Source of the DNA: Albugo candida
Lineage: Eukaryota; Oomycota; Peronosporomycetes; Albuginales; Albuginaceae
Direction: 5' to 3'
Assembly (NCBI GenBank): GCA_905220665.1
Contig: CAJNAR010000148.1
Location: 1-64,000, forward strand
Length of the DNA: 64,000 nucleotides
Below the pieces are notes generated by a model, which saw only the letters and a list, made by a program, of their open reading frames with translations, did no database searches and had not been told where the DNA came from. Below, one piece after another: positions 53,805 to 64,000 of this stretch. A program made the position numbers and the translations under genes. Position 1 is the stretch's first letter; every line of letters starts with the position of its first letter.

Positions 53805-55805
53805 ATGACATCGGAAGCCTCAACAGCGCCGCCGAAAGCTCAAAAAAGAAACGCAAGTCGATGTGCTAACTCGTCAAACATCATTATTGTTGATGAGCTA
53901 CAAGCAATGCGCAAGAAAATGCGTCCGAACTCAAACCTGTCGAGCAATTATCAGCGCGCAATTACCTCCATACAAAAGTTTGCTTTTCCTATTCGATCCG
54001 GATCAGAAGCGCGGTGCTTGAAGAATATCGGGAATTACATGGCCAATCAGATTCAATCGATATTGAACAAAGAATCAGAGAAAATTGGAAATGAAACAAA
54101 GCAGAACGATTCCGATCCCATTCAGAAATGCAATCGTGTGGCTACTGATGCCGCTGGCTCTGATAAAGCTCCTTGTCACACAAGACTCTCGAAAGAATAC
54201 GTTCCTGCGTTCCAAAAGCGTTTGTAAAGTGTTTGTATGCTGAGTTCCCATCCGTAACGATCGAGCTTGTAGAGCCCTGGTTTATTCTGTCAGCATTGAA
54301 TGAGAAAAAAGCGATATCCGACAGTTGTGCTATCCATCTTGAGGAGATTTATCAGCATGCAAAGTCATATGGAGTACGTTATGTTTGGCTGTCACTTACT
54401 ATTGAAATACCGAGTTGTTTTGCAAGTTACAAGGAACGATGAACCAATTGAAGACTTGCTGTGCGCAATTAAGTTCATCACATCAAGTGATCGACAGGAA
54501 TGTATATGGTGCTTGGTTCTTGACTGGAAAAGGGAAGCAAAGCGCTCAGCGGTGCGCTTTAATGGCTCAAGGAACAATTTCTGATGACTTCAGCGGGAAA
54601 ACAGCCCAAGTGCGTGGGGTTCACGATACATTGTCAGATCAATGCAGCAAGACACATACAGGTCATTATGAATATGAAAATGTTTTGTGGGCCCGCTAAT
54701 ATGGTGCACCGTAGGGTCTGATGTCGAAAATATCGACCCGGAGGCCGAAAATGAACCACATATTGATGAAAAGAATACTCGGTCAAATTCACTCTATAAT
54801 GAGTATTTATGTCGAGACAAGGACTCTTGGACACTGGTTTTACTACTGGATCATCGAGAAGTCTTATCACGGCGAAACAGATCGATTCTAGAGCGTAAAT
54901 TGACCGAACGTGGTGTCACCTGCGAGGTCCGTGGACTACATATTGGAGATATGATTTGGATTGCCCGACGCACTCGGGGTGAGCGTATTGATGGTGAGTA
55001 GTCAGCTTGATTTAAGACTTGCATCAAAAGTGTATTGAAATGGATAGAGTTTGTGCTCAATGTGATCGTTGAGCGAAAAGAAGTCCGAGACCTGTCTGGA
55101 AGCATAATTGATCGAAGGTACTGATTCAACCATCACATCGATTCGTTCTGATTACGTGATAGATTTGCAGAGCAAAAGCACCGACTACAAGCTTGCGGTC
55201 TGCATCAAGTCGTCTACCTCGTCGAAGGCTCCATGACCCAGCAAACAACAATAATGAAAGATGGGATGGAAGACGCGCTGTGTCTCACCGAGTTTCGTAA
55301 CGATTTCTTGGTACACATGAGTCAAAACGCGGATGAGACAGTGGCATTTTTATCAGCAATACATCGTCGCCTTCTTGCACGATTTCCAAGAGATCAATGC
55401 TTCAACCCGGAAATAGAAGAAGCTCTGTGTCCATCGAAATTCCTTTCTTCCGAAACGACTACATTCACAGCGCTTTTTGCAAAACCTCTCATCAGCTTTG
55501 GTGAATTCAATCGGAAATTCCAAAAACGGACCAACTTCAGTGTGAGCGAAATGTATCAACGAATGCTGACTCAGATACCAAGCCTTGCAACCTCCAAAAT
55601 CGCGGCTATTGTCCACCAGTTCAAGAACTTTACTGAGCTAATAGAAGCGATGAATCCCAGTGAGCAATTAGGCGGTGACGAAATGGATGCAAGTGTGTCT
55701 CGTCTTGGTCATATACGGTACGGTGAGAATAATCGACTGCTGGACGCCAGGACGCGAAACATCATCAGGATACTGCTACAATCGGAGAATTATGAATTGT
55801 CATAA
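53805..55805 (+). CDS. MUS81: MUS81 structure-specific endonuclease subunit
   Basis: Catalytic subunit of the XPF-family nuclease that cuts branched recombination and replication intermediates. The N-terminal helix-hairpin-helix region includes [20 protein letters not shown] and [13 protein letters not shown], then SKEYVPAFQ, typical of MUS81. The nuclease core reads [30 protein letters not shown], then [19 protein letters not shown] after a 54-bp intron (54994-55047), the ERKxxxDL active site. A 45-bp intron (55118-55162) precedes [20 protein letters not shown], and the tail ends with an HhH-like region (55600-55805). The middle (54220-54700), including [13 protein letters not shown] of the winged helix, lies in several frames. 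Introns I could not place, or one or two indels (e.g. at CCAAAAGCG near 54212), are needed there. Confidence 0.85.
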
Positions 55806-56204
55806 CGGTCCATGAAGGAATAGGACACGAACTCTTCACGGAATCAGTTTCCTTCCGATCGATTCGTTCCGCCAACTCGCCATCTGAGTACAGTATCCTT
55901 CACAACGACACTGTCCAAAGCAACCAACGACTTTGACGTCAACATGTGGATAATTTGCCCTCACTGAAACGCAGCTTTATTGTCAGCAGATCAAAGGACT
56001 TGCTGTAAAGAGGTGAGAAATGCAAAAAAAATTTGTATTGATGCCAAAAGAAAAAAAAAATCCAGAGTACACTGAGCGTTGTGTCCAGAATTACTACAGG
56101 CCACCAATGTTGGAGTACAATTCCCATATTGGATCTTATATCATCCGGTCAGGCTGAACTATGTGCCACGATTATAGGCGCTAAAGTTTTTGCAGAAAGC
56201 ATAT
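55806..56204. other. Intergenic, nothing recognised
   Basis: About 400 bp after MUS81 with A-runs near 56026 and 56045. No gene seen. Confidence 0.45.
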
Positions 56205-57310
56205 CGAGTTGAAGGTGTCTACATTACTATACTTAAATACACTGGCTTCTTCAGCGTACGCTATACGCGATGGTTCAAACTTCCAGAAAGGCGCCTGGTG
56301 AGTTCCTTTCGTACGTACTGGTAAGCTGCAGCCTGCATTACAATGCTGGTCAACGGATTCCACTTTGCACGGTCTTATGTAAGTTGTACAAACGTCATCT
56401 ATCCCACTTGCATTCCCCCACTCTCCGGCTGCGCCTCCGACTCGACCAGGTGCACATCGCCTTCTAGCCTCGGTGGACCGTCGAAGCCTTGTCCCATTCC
56501 AAGCTGCAAGTAGTGTAGAGTCTTGAGTCGGAGACGTACGCGCGCGAGGTCTTTGGTAACACCGTTGGGACGTAGGTTGCCTCCGAAGCTTTGAGATTCG
56601 GGTAGTAGGTTGAAATACTGGATCATCATGATTTTGGGATGAATTTGGTCCGGTCTTGGCATATTGTGATCGAAAAGGCCCTACAAGGCTGATGTGATGT
56701 CCAGACGGGGGATTATTGTCTGACATTTCTACCAACTTCCTTACAGGCAATATGTGCACGGGACTGGGTATGCGGAGAACGCGACCTAGTTGGCGACGAC
56801 GATAAGATATTGGCTGAGATCTAGTTTCGCCAATACCAAAGCACCAAAACTGTAGAATATCGGTAGGATGGACACGTTGTATACTTAGGCTTGGATGTTC
56901 GCAGAGACGATTGTAGTGCAAATCGGTAAAGTTTGAAGAGCACTTACTCGCCGAGGCTTTTCTGTATGCTACATTCTCATAACCTCCAATTCACATGTCA
57001 TGATTCCGACTATTAACGTCCTGGTTGTCTCTAGTTTTAGACATCCGTGTTCTTCCTGAGGAAAAAAAAACGCGAGATCATCGGCATGAATGATTTCGTA
57101 GAATTTCTCTATAATAAGTCAAGTGCAGTACAAAGGTCACGTAAGGCTGCGTCAAGGTACAGGACGAATATGAGGAGGCAAAGAAGTCGCTTGAAGGGTG
57201 CCGTTTTAGCTAGAAAAGGGATTACGAGGCGGATCTGGTGAACCCGATTGGCGAGTAGTAGTTTGAGGTGAGCATCGTCTACAGGAAGGAAAATAGAGGA
57301 CTGCGATGAA
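56205..57310 (-). mobile_element. Relic of a second type of reverse-transcriptase element
   Basis: On the minus strand, 57300-57050 reads AHLKLLLANRVHQIRLVIP, then LLCLLIFVLYLDAALRDL and YEIIHADDLAFFF, matching the RT pattern P-x-L-F-x-x-Y-L-D and Y/H-ADD. This is a different protein from the L1-like element (FADDST). Downstream, 56900-56700 contains RRRQLGRVLRIPSP and LPVRKLVEMSD, like the RxxxxGHVLRM segment after the RT of many non-LTR elements. The 3' end at 56205-56250 carries almost the same tail as the L1-like copies (TTGAAGGTGTCTACATTACTA on the plus strand). Heavily frameshifted. Confidence 0.55.
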
Positions 57311-57935
57311 TTTGAAGCGATTGATGCTGTCGAAAGTGTTGCTCACGCCGATGATGAGAATGTATAGGGTGCTTTGACACTTTGAGGGAAGCTACACTCC
57401 ATTATTGAGCTTATACCGAGTCTTTCATGCTACTGACTCGTCTCAATTCATTTCGATGGATCATAGCTAGGCTTCAACGTGATCCCTCACCCTATGCAGT
57501 ATAACAAAATATAGCATTTTCTGGTCGTGTTCGTAAGGCTATCCGGCGTAGGTAGGAGCATTGTCTTCACCACGAATCGCTTTCGATTACCGCAATAACG
57601 CAGACAATAATTTGAAATTATAACTCTAGCGTCATCAGCTGTAAAATTTGAGGATTCTGCATTAAATTATTTTCTTGTGAACACAGGTTTCGATGCTGCA
57701 GCGTTTTTGTTCCGTGAGCTTGTGCTGCTGCTTAATCTGCGAATGTGAGGTCGCGTATGTCAAAAAGTGCTTATACTTCAGCGGTGAAAATCAAGGAGCT
57801 AGTGCATGGGCGGACATCATTTCTTCTCCTCGGAGATGAAAATACATTGACCCATAAGAATCTGTCAAGAAGTACGTATAAGCGTTAACGACATGTCTTG
57901 CTGGTGGCAGTCCTTCAAGCGGTCGCCGCAATACA
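57311..57935. other. No recognised gene, between two retroelement relics
   Basis: About 620 bp. Probably retroelement-derived or unrelated filler; no motif identified. Confidence 0.35.
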
Positions 57936-59285
57936 CCACACCATACTGGACATAGCTACCCAACTAGAACTGGATTGAACATAAGCTTGCACTTTTATTT
58001 GTCGAGCTTCGAAAAATCAACCAATGCTCCTCACTTTGAGAGTTGGTCCAGAACCTTTCTAAGCCGAGATGCGTTCGTGTTGATCGTAGGCTTGACTTCA
58101 AAATTTGAAACGCGCGTACTAAACGCGGTTTAGATCATGAAGTTGCCGAAGTTGCTGGTACCTGCTTCAGTAAATGACGATCTGGTCGATCTAGACGAAT
58201 TGCAGTGTGACTACCTGCAATGCAGGTCATAAGTCGAACCGAATTTGCTGAAAAGCCTCTTAGTTCGTCATTATCGACGGCACAATAGCACATGCAATAG
58301 GCATACAAGGTGGTTGCGATAAAAAATTAGTTCTTAATCGGATTAGCTCCAGCCAAAAATTGTGGCGTGTGATGATATGTTGCACTAGTGCGCAATGTAA
58401 AATGTCGGGCTGGGTGTCTCATAAAGATCAGATCCGAGATCTATGTTTCAGAACTTTCAGCATCCTAGAAACTAGACGAAAATGTACACATCTCTATAAA
58501 ATTCGGTAAGACAATTTCGAAGAAGACATGATGCAGCCCAAAACGCTGTGTCCGTTCTGGATCTACCACGTCCGATCTCTCACGCGATAAACAATATGTC
58601 GACATGGGATGATTATTCTTTTCTTTGGAAAAGTTTCATACGATTCGTGAGACCTGATAGTGAAAAATAAGAGATAAGTGGATACTGCTCCTTGCCTTGT
58701 ACGCCCATAGTATCCATCATTTCACTTGTATTTGCTTGGAAGTAATTGATGGGACCAACTGGTGAGTGATAAGCTGTAGTCTTATTGAGGTGACTTCATA
58801 TGAAGTCAGCACAGCAACTTTTCTTTCAACGTAGCCGATTTGGTCAACTCTTCGTCGTTATGATATATGTCGATGAATGGGTCCTTTATCGGCCATGGAT
58901 GCAAATGCCATGTTCTATACGTTGGAGAAGTAGATTTTCTAAAAGTTCGATCGTCATCAATAACGGTAATGCTGAGAGGGGATCGCCTTGTGAGATTTCA
59001 CGTTATGATGTGATTCACGGTGGAATGTTGCCATTATTGATTAGCTGCGTCTTTTGTCGAAATACGAACCCGGTCGATGAAACTTCATCCAACGCGCATA
59101 TTTTACAAACCGAAAAACATGTGCGGTAAATTGACTCGGCTATAGAATTTCTCGAGGTTAAAAAAAGTAGCGTACGCTTTTGTTCCTCACGACGAGTGAG
59201 TGACCAAGCCTTATATTTTGGCGAGATATCGAGCGTGGTGATGCATCGACCTTCCTTCCTTGCTCTTGATAAATCAATTTAGACT
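57936..59285 (-). mobile_element. LINE copy 4 (L1-like), heavily decayed
   Basis: Runs parallel to 21600-24060 of copy 2 with internal deletions. Examples are CCAACTAGAACTGGATT.GAAC near 57960, CAGCAACTTTTCTT followed by CTCTTCGTCGTTATGATATATGTCGATGAA (58812-58875), and GGGGATCGCCTTGTGA near 58980 at the GDPLSA site of the RT. No frame longer than about 100 codons survives. Confidence 0.75.
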
Positions 59286-59291
59286 AAAAGC

Positions 59292-59392
59292 TGTCTGTCC
59301 CAGCTCAGAAGGTAGAGTATGTGAATAACAGGCTGGATGTCATTGGCTCGAGGGCCGGCAGCATGGGCAGCGGTTTGAGCCCACCCACGCGG
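59292..59392 (+). repeat. tRNA-like pol III promoter block, possible SINE head
   Basis: CAGCTCAGAAGGTAGAGT (59301-59318) fits an A box / D-arm, and GGTTTGAGCCC (59372-59382) fits a B box / T-arm. The spacing of about 55 bp is longer than in a plain tRNA. I could not close an acceptor stem, so this is not called a tRNA gene. Confidence 0.35.
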
Positions 59393-59655
59393 AAAATTAA
59401 AAGATTTGCCTCCCGAGTTTCGAAGCAAGGCCTAAGTGATATGCACAAGGTCAAGTGAATATGATCGGATAGAGGAGGTAGGAAAAGATCTAGGCAAAAA
59501 GTGTAATTGAATACGCTGATAAAAGTAGCGTAGTCGAGGATTGCATACGATGTTGAAGATCGAAAGCATTTATTTGGGATTATCTTGAAATATAGGGTTT
59601 ACGTGGATGCTTCAAAATAATCGAAGCGATGGCGTCTTTTTTGTTCTTTCATGCT

Positions 59656-60429
59656 TCACTTCTTGTGCTTCTTTCCGGAGCGCATCGTTGGTTCTTCGTC
59701 CAATCGATGTTTTAGTGTCTTTGACAAACCCATTCCTTGTAATCCTTGTAAAATTTCTTGTCCGTGTGTCGAAAAATCAATGTGTGGGCTGGATAGAGCA
59801 GCATCACAATCCATGTCATCATCTGTAGACTCCTCTGAGTTACTTCCTCTGAAAGCATTGTCTTTTTTTGAACAGTTGCCGAAATTTTTCGCACAATCAA
59901 TCCTCTTACGTCGGTTCGGACTGGTTAAAGCCGTATGTTTGGCTTCTGCAGACTCCCCAATGTGTGGGCTGGATAGAGCAGTATCATCATCCGTGTCATT
60001 ATCAGTAGACTCGTCTGAGGCAGTGCTTCTGTAACCATAGTCCCTACCTGAATAGTTGTGGAAATACTCCTCACAATCAATCCTGTTACGTCGGTTCGCT
60101 GAAGCAGTATGTTTGGTTTCTGCAGACTTCTGTCCATCATTCCCTGTGCATGATTGAGCTACTACAGCACTGAATGATGATTCCGAGGTGGTCACCGAGT
60201 TACATTCAGGCGGTGGACTTGAAGATGTTTTGTGACTCCTATTCAACATCAGTACACGACTTCGACCAGAAATCTGATTGATGTCGTTGGAGCTAGTATC
60301 GGTTTCCATTCTCAGTCCGAGAGGAATTGTTCCCATGTCTTTTCTCCCGCCTCCACCTTCTCGTACTAATGCTCCATTTACTGAGGTCGTAATTATTAGC
60401 AGCTTTGCAACCGAAATGTGAGCTTTCAT
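59656..60429 (-). CDS. Secreted repeat protein, candidate effector
   Basis: A 257-residue single-exon protein. MKAHISVAKLLIITTSVNGA looks like a signal peptide. A Ser/Thr-rich region follows, then two imperfect repeats of about 57 residues (102-158 and 160-218), sharing SAE.KHTA, NRR.RIDC, STD.D.D.D and ALSSPHI. The C-terminus (MRSGKKHKK) is basic and could act as a nuclear-localisation signal. Acidic runs in the repeats (DNDTDDDT; DDDMDCDA) alternate with basic NRRKR segments. No RxLR, CHxC-type or Crinkler motif was seen at the expected position, and no family is recognised. A tRNA-like SINE block and LINE relic lie just downstream, the usual setting for fast-evolving secreted genes. Effector role is inference from secretion and repeats. 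Confidence 0.6.
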   Translation of the reverse strand: MKAHISVAKLLIITTSVNGALVREGGGGRKDMGTIPLGLRMETDTSSNDINQISGRSRVLMLNRSHKTSSSPPPECNSVTTSESSFSAVVAQSCTGNDGQKSAETKHTASANRRNRIDCEEYFHNYSGRDYGYRSTASDESTDNDTDDDTALSSPHIGESAEAKHTALTSPNRRKRIDCAKNFGNCSKKDNAFRGSNSEESTDDDMDCDAALSSPHIDFSTHGQEILQGLQGMGLSKTLKHRLDEEPTMRSGKKHKK

Positions 60430-62395
60430 GGCACTTCAGATTTGTTGGGACAGAATAATTAAGTAATGAGACTAATGTGTGCGAACACGGAACGTGGAAT
60501 AAGTATAAGTGCAGAAAAAGGCGGAGTGTCGAGTCTCCCGCAAAGACAATCGATGTGGTATCTTCAATTACAGAATTACATTCTCAGCGGCACGCGACTG
60601 GGATGGATTGTAGTAAAAGTAGCCAATGCTCGTGAATCCTTCTTTTTTTGTCATTTTTCGAACATGTACAGTAGCACAGATACTTTGTTTAAAACGTGGA
60701 ACCACACCACGTGGGGACAACAAGTAGGCGGAACTACCTTTTTGTATATGCTTGCATAAAGTAATTTATGCGAATTATAAATGATGCCACAATTTTTCCT
60801 TCGACACGAGGGAACTTCCACCTATGAGACTATCAAGTAGATAAGATTTATTGATTGCACGCACACATAAAACGCGAGCATTCTTGTGTTTTAAGGAGGG
60901 ATAAGAAAGAAGCTGGAAGGAAAGGTGACTATAGATGTTTCCATTCAAGCAAGCAGCTAAGCGTTGACCCGTTGACCATCAACAGGATTGCTCACTGTTG
61001 TTGTGATGCGACGTGTCACTGCAGGAAGAAGATTTAATGCACATAAGTGGTACACCACGTCTCGTTTGAATTTGCATGCGATTGACCGGAAGTATCTTTC
61101 GCTGTGTCTGCGCATGATTCCTAACTCGGACCTTTCAAATGTGGTCTTTTGAAGCCGCTTCCAGTACACCGTTACCGTGTGTATTGCTCCATAATATTCA
61201 ACAGCGCGCGTTGATCTGGCTTTAGCTCAACTTATTGCTACAGTCGCCTTATTTGAATCACTTAAGCGCATAGTGATTTCTCACGGCCGAATGTGAGACG
61301 AGGATATGCGTTGTACACGAGTCATGTTCTCCAAGCTTGGAGTACCTCTAGTCAGGTGGTTGAGCAGAGAATATCCAGACCGAGCACGTAGCTTCAAATT
61401 GTATCGTTTGCTTGCCCATGCTTTTCTTTGTCAAATTATCCAGATTCAAATTATATATTCCAAGGTGATGTTGACCATATCCAGATACATCTACTTCCCT
61501 TCCTTGACTACATGTCGGCCAATTACCACAAGATCATACTGAGGTACTAGGAAGGTGCACTGATAGTAGAATGGTGTTGTTACGATTCAAGATCGAAAGA
61601 ATGTGTACCTAGCATGATCCAATCCAAGTGAGTCTGATTCAGGCATGATAGATGAGCTAATATGATGGGTACATTGATTTCGAGATATAGCGAGAAAGGT
61701 ACGTCATTGTCTCAAAATGGATATTTAGCAACGGAACATGACACAGCCCTATAAGAGCCACAGTAAAGCACAATGACCGTCTTTTCGTAGTTTCCACATA
61801 TATGATACAAAAAAGTTCTCGCACCGTAAATACGCTAGCTCTGGCATCCGATGCGTGAACTAGAGATATGATACATTCGTCCGACGTTTTACATGTCCAG
61901 ACAACTTCCTTAGGTTTTATGATGTTCAAGCGCTATTCCCCTGAAGTGACCGGATGTGGTTCCGTAGCATCTTTGCTTAACGCATTCTTCAGTCATTATG
62001 TGGCCTTTTCATAAAGTATCGTGTCGGCTTTCAGTCAAACGACTTCACAACCTTGGATGATCAATGTAGGAAGAGAATTACTACATTTATCTTAAACGAG
62101 TGCAAATGATGTCTATGAGTATGCTTCGAGCTACTGGATGATGAATTTTGCTTTCCTTAGCGTCTTTCGAGGCCGAACACTTGCTATTGTTGGGACTGAT
62201 TTACCATCGCGTTGCAACATGCGTGAGCACAGCGCAATTCTACATGAAGGAGTTGGACAGCGTCGCTAATAGTAATATTTGGATAATACATCTGGATATT
62301 CGGAACCAATTGTATTCAAGTACGTTCGATTATCGTCCAACCGTTCTTCCTCTTCATTCGTCGCCAATCAGTAGCGCCAAAGCCAAAGTATCGCA
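60430..62395. other. Long gene-poor stretch before Pescadillo
   Basis: About 2 kb. Short frames (60466-60759, 61306-61542, 62148-62414) show no domain, leader or splice structure I would support. The last few hundred bases are the presumed Pescadillo promoter. Confidence 0.4.
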
Positions 62396-64000
62396 ATGCC
62401 GACGAAACGTGTGAAAGGGAAGAAAAAGCTCAAATCAATCAAAGCCAAAGTCACAGATGTGATGGGAAGCAAGCGTCGACTATCACGTTTTGGAAAAGAG
62501 CAGAAGAAAGGAATGCGAGGAGCAACTGCCAATTATCTCTCACGCAGTCAAACATTAAAAAAGCTGCAGATTTCTTTGAAAGATTTTCGTCGTCTGTGTA
62601 TATTGAAAGGAATCTATCCACGTGAACCAAGTAAGAAAAAGAAGCAGCAACAGGGAGCTGATAAGACGTATTATCACATCAAAGACATTATGTACTTGGC
62701 TCATGAACCGCTTTTGGAGCATTTTCGATCGTTCAAAACGTTCTTGAAGAAAGTCATCAGTTCAATTGGAAGAAAAAATTACGACGACGCTCGTCGACGA
62801 CATGAACATCGTCCGAGTTATACATTGGATCACCTTGTGAAAGAACGCTATCCTCGATTTACCGATGCATTGGCGGACTTGGATGATGCACTTTGTCTGA
62901 TTCATTTATTTGCATCAATGCCAAGTGGGAAGGTTATTTCATCCGAGGAGACAGAAAAGTGCGTTCGCCTGGTGCGAGAATGGCAAGAATACAACGTTAT
63001 AACGAACTCTTTGGACAAAGTGTTTGTAAGTATCAAAGGGATTTATTATCAATCGACAGTCAAAGGAGAAAAAATCACGTGGTTGGTACCGCATGCATTT
63101 ACACCAACCGTGAGCAAGCGAGTGGATTTGCACGTCATGGTCACATTTCTAGAATTCTACCAGGTTTTACTCAAATTTGTGAATTATCAGCTCTACTCCG
63201 AGTTGGGCTTGCAATATCCGCCGAAAATCAATGCAAAATTCGATCAAGCTGGTTTACATTTGAGTGCTTTGGAAGTTATAAATGCAAAGAATCCTGACAG
63301 CAAGGAGTGTGAAATGACAGACGGTGAAGAGACGGTGGAAGAGTCCCAAGGAACTGCTGAGGTAGCTGAAGATTCGCAAGTCGTTATGCAACAGAAAGAG
63401 TCAGAGAGTCGAGTTGACAGTTTGGATACAACTTTGAAGAACGCAAAAGCAGACGAGTCAATCGACCATTCTGATGAAGAGAATGACACCGATATTATCA
63501 AGCATAAAGCGTTGACGGAACCCTTAGAAGCCGCATTTGCTTCCAACGAACTCGCTGTCCAACTTTTCGAGAATGCAAAGAAGGAGACTTGTTTCAAAAA
63601 ACTGTTTGAAAATTTCGTTTTTTTTCTATCTCGGGAAGTGCCTAGGGTTGTACTGGAATTCGTGCTCCGCTCATATGGTGCACGTATTGGCTGGGAAGGT
63701 CCTGGCTCGCCCTTTGATGAAACCTCCGAATACATCACCCATCACATCGTGGATCGACCGCATCAGGGGCACCGATATTTCAATCGAGAGTATATCCAGC
63801 CTCAATGGGTGTTTGACACTGTAAACAACAAGGCTCTACTTCCAATTGCACCGTATGCGCCAGGAATGGATCTTCCTCCTCATCTTTCTCCATTCGTGGA
63901 CGATGAAAAGGAAGGCTACGTTCCAGAGTACCGAAAACAAGTACGATCAGCAGCTCAAGTACTCCGAAGTGAAATGGCTCGAAAAGATGAAAATGGTCAT
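62396..64000 (+). CDS. PES1: Pescadillo homologue (PES1/NOP7), 3' end outside the window
   Basis: Nucleolar protein of the PeBoW complex (Pes1-Bop1-WDR12), needed for large ribosomal subunit assembly. The frame from ATG at 62396 is open to the window end (535 codons). The N-terminal Pescadillo domain is clear: a basic start MPTKRVKGKKKLKSIKAKV, then ANYLSRSQTLKKLQISLKDF, RRLCILKGIYPREP, HIKDIMYLAHEPLLEHFR, and LVKERYPRFTDALADLDDAL. A long acidic linker (about 63300-63500) leads to a BRCT domain: LFENFVFFLSREVPRVVLEF to IGWEGPGSPF, ITHHIVDRP and YIQPQWVFDTVNNK, followed by LPIAPYAPGMDLPPHLSPF. No intron is needed. A C-terminal region of roughly another 100 residues is expected beyond 64000. 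Confidence 0.96.
   Translation, partial: MPTKRVKGKKKLKSIKAKVTDVMGSKRRLSRFGKEQKKGMRGATANYLSRSQTLKKLQISLKDFRRLCILKGIYPREPSKKKKQQQGADKTYYHIKDIMYLAHEPLLEHFRSFKTFLKKVISSIGRKNYDDARRRHEHRPSYTLDHLVKERYPRFTDALADLDDALCLIHLFASMPSGKVISSEETEKCVRLVREWQEYNVITNSLDKVFVSIKGIYYQSTVKGEKITWLVPHAFTPTVSKRVDLHVMVTFLEFYQVLLKFVNYQLYSELGLQYPPKINAKFDQAGLHLSALEVINAKNPDSKECEMTDGEETVEESQGTAEVAEDSQVVMQQKESESRVDSLDTTLKNAKADESIDHSDEENDTDIIKHKALTEPLEAAFASNELAVQLFENAKKETCFKKLFENFVFFLSREVPRVVLEFVLRSYGARIGWEGPGSPFDETSEYITHHIVDRPHQGHRYFNREYIQPQWVFDTVNNKALLPIAPYAPGMDLPPHLSPFVDDEKEGYVPEYRKQVRSAAQVLRSEMARKDENGH

Noticed and set aside
56181..56921. 246-codon minus-strand frame as an independent gene
   Set aside because: It overlaps retroelement remnants (GRVLR block and LINE-type tail), changes frame relative to them and shows no other domain.
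59292..59392. Functional tRNA gene
   Set aside because: A- and B-box-like sequences are present, but I could not pair an acceptor stem or find a normal anticodon arm.
59656..60429. RxLR or Crinkler effector
   Set aside because: No RxLR, dEER or LxLFLAK-type motif is found after the leader; SGRSRVLML is not a match.

Overview
This is eukaryotic nuclear DNA from an oomycete. The best guess is an obligate biotroph of the Albugo (white rust) type. The evidence is AT-leaning, compact sequence with very short introns (about 43-83 bp), secreted Kazal-type protease inhibitors, a secreted GH7 cellulase, a PG-rich-repeat protein of the kind found in flagellated cells, and L1-like non-LTR retrotransposons. 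The genus is inference; no species marker was seen.

Layout. 1-1.85 kb: relic of a DDE-type transposase gene (minus). 1.85-4.8 kb: gene-poor, with a TGACGT-rich array and one small secreted protein (3890-4381). 4.8-9.95 kb: a Nup98-Nup96 nucleoporin precursor gene (minus) that is recognisable end to end but broken by in-frame stops and frameshifts. 11.9-18.6 kb: decayed LINE copy 1 (plus). 19.1-20.5 kb: intact GH7 cellobiohydrolase (minus). 21.3-28.6 kb: two LINE copies in opposite orientation whose outer 1.7 kb are nearly identical. 29.3-30.2 kb: secreted aspartic-protease-like protein with a degraded active site. 31.1-33.5 kb: inverted, decayed copy of an SDR/Kazal block. 34.4-36.4 kb: ABCE1/RLI1. 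37.2-39.3 kb: RRP1-type nucleolar protein. 39.4-41.1 kb: Tudor-like/TFIIS-N-like protein. 41.4-43.0 kb: single-pass membrane protein. 43.3-44.8 kb: DEAD-box helicase. 45.3-51.3 kb: tandemly duplicated SDR-Kazal block ending in a PG-rich-repeat gene. 51.4-55.8 kb: PP1 inhibitor-2, a small coiled-coil protein, Aurora kinase and MUS81. 56.2-59.4 kb: more retroelement relics. 59.7-60.4 kb: secreted repeat protein. 62.4 kb to the end: Pescadillo, cut by the window edge.

Housekeeping genes are biased to ribosome biogenesis or recycling (ABCE1, RRP1, Pescadillo, possibly the DEAD-box helicase) and to mitosis or DNA repair (Aurora kinase, PP1 inhibitor-2, MUS81). Between them lie secreted, probably host-facing genes (GH7, Kazal inhibitors, aspartic-like protein, small secreted proteins), embedded in retroelement debris and local duplications. 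The most instructive structures are the inverted LINE pair with a sharp identity boundary, the SDR/Kazal/PG-rich tandem duplication that created a chimeric 5' end later copied elsewhere in inverted orientation, and the disrupted Nup98-Nup96 locus.
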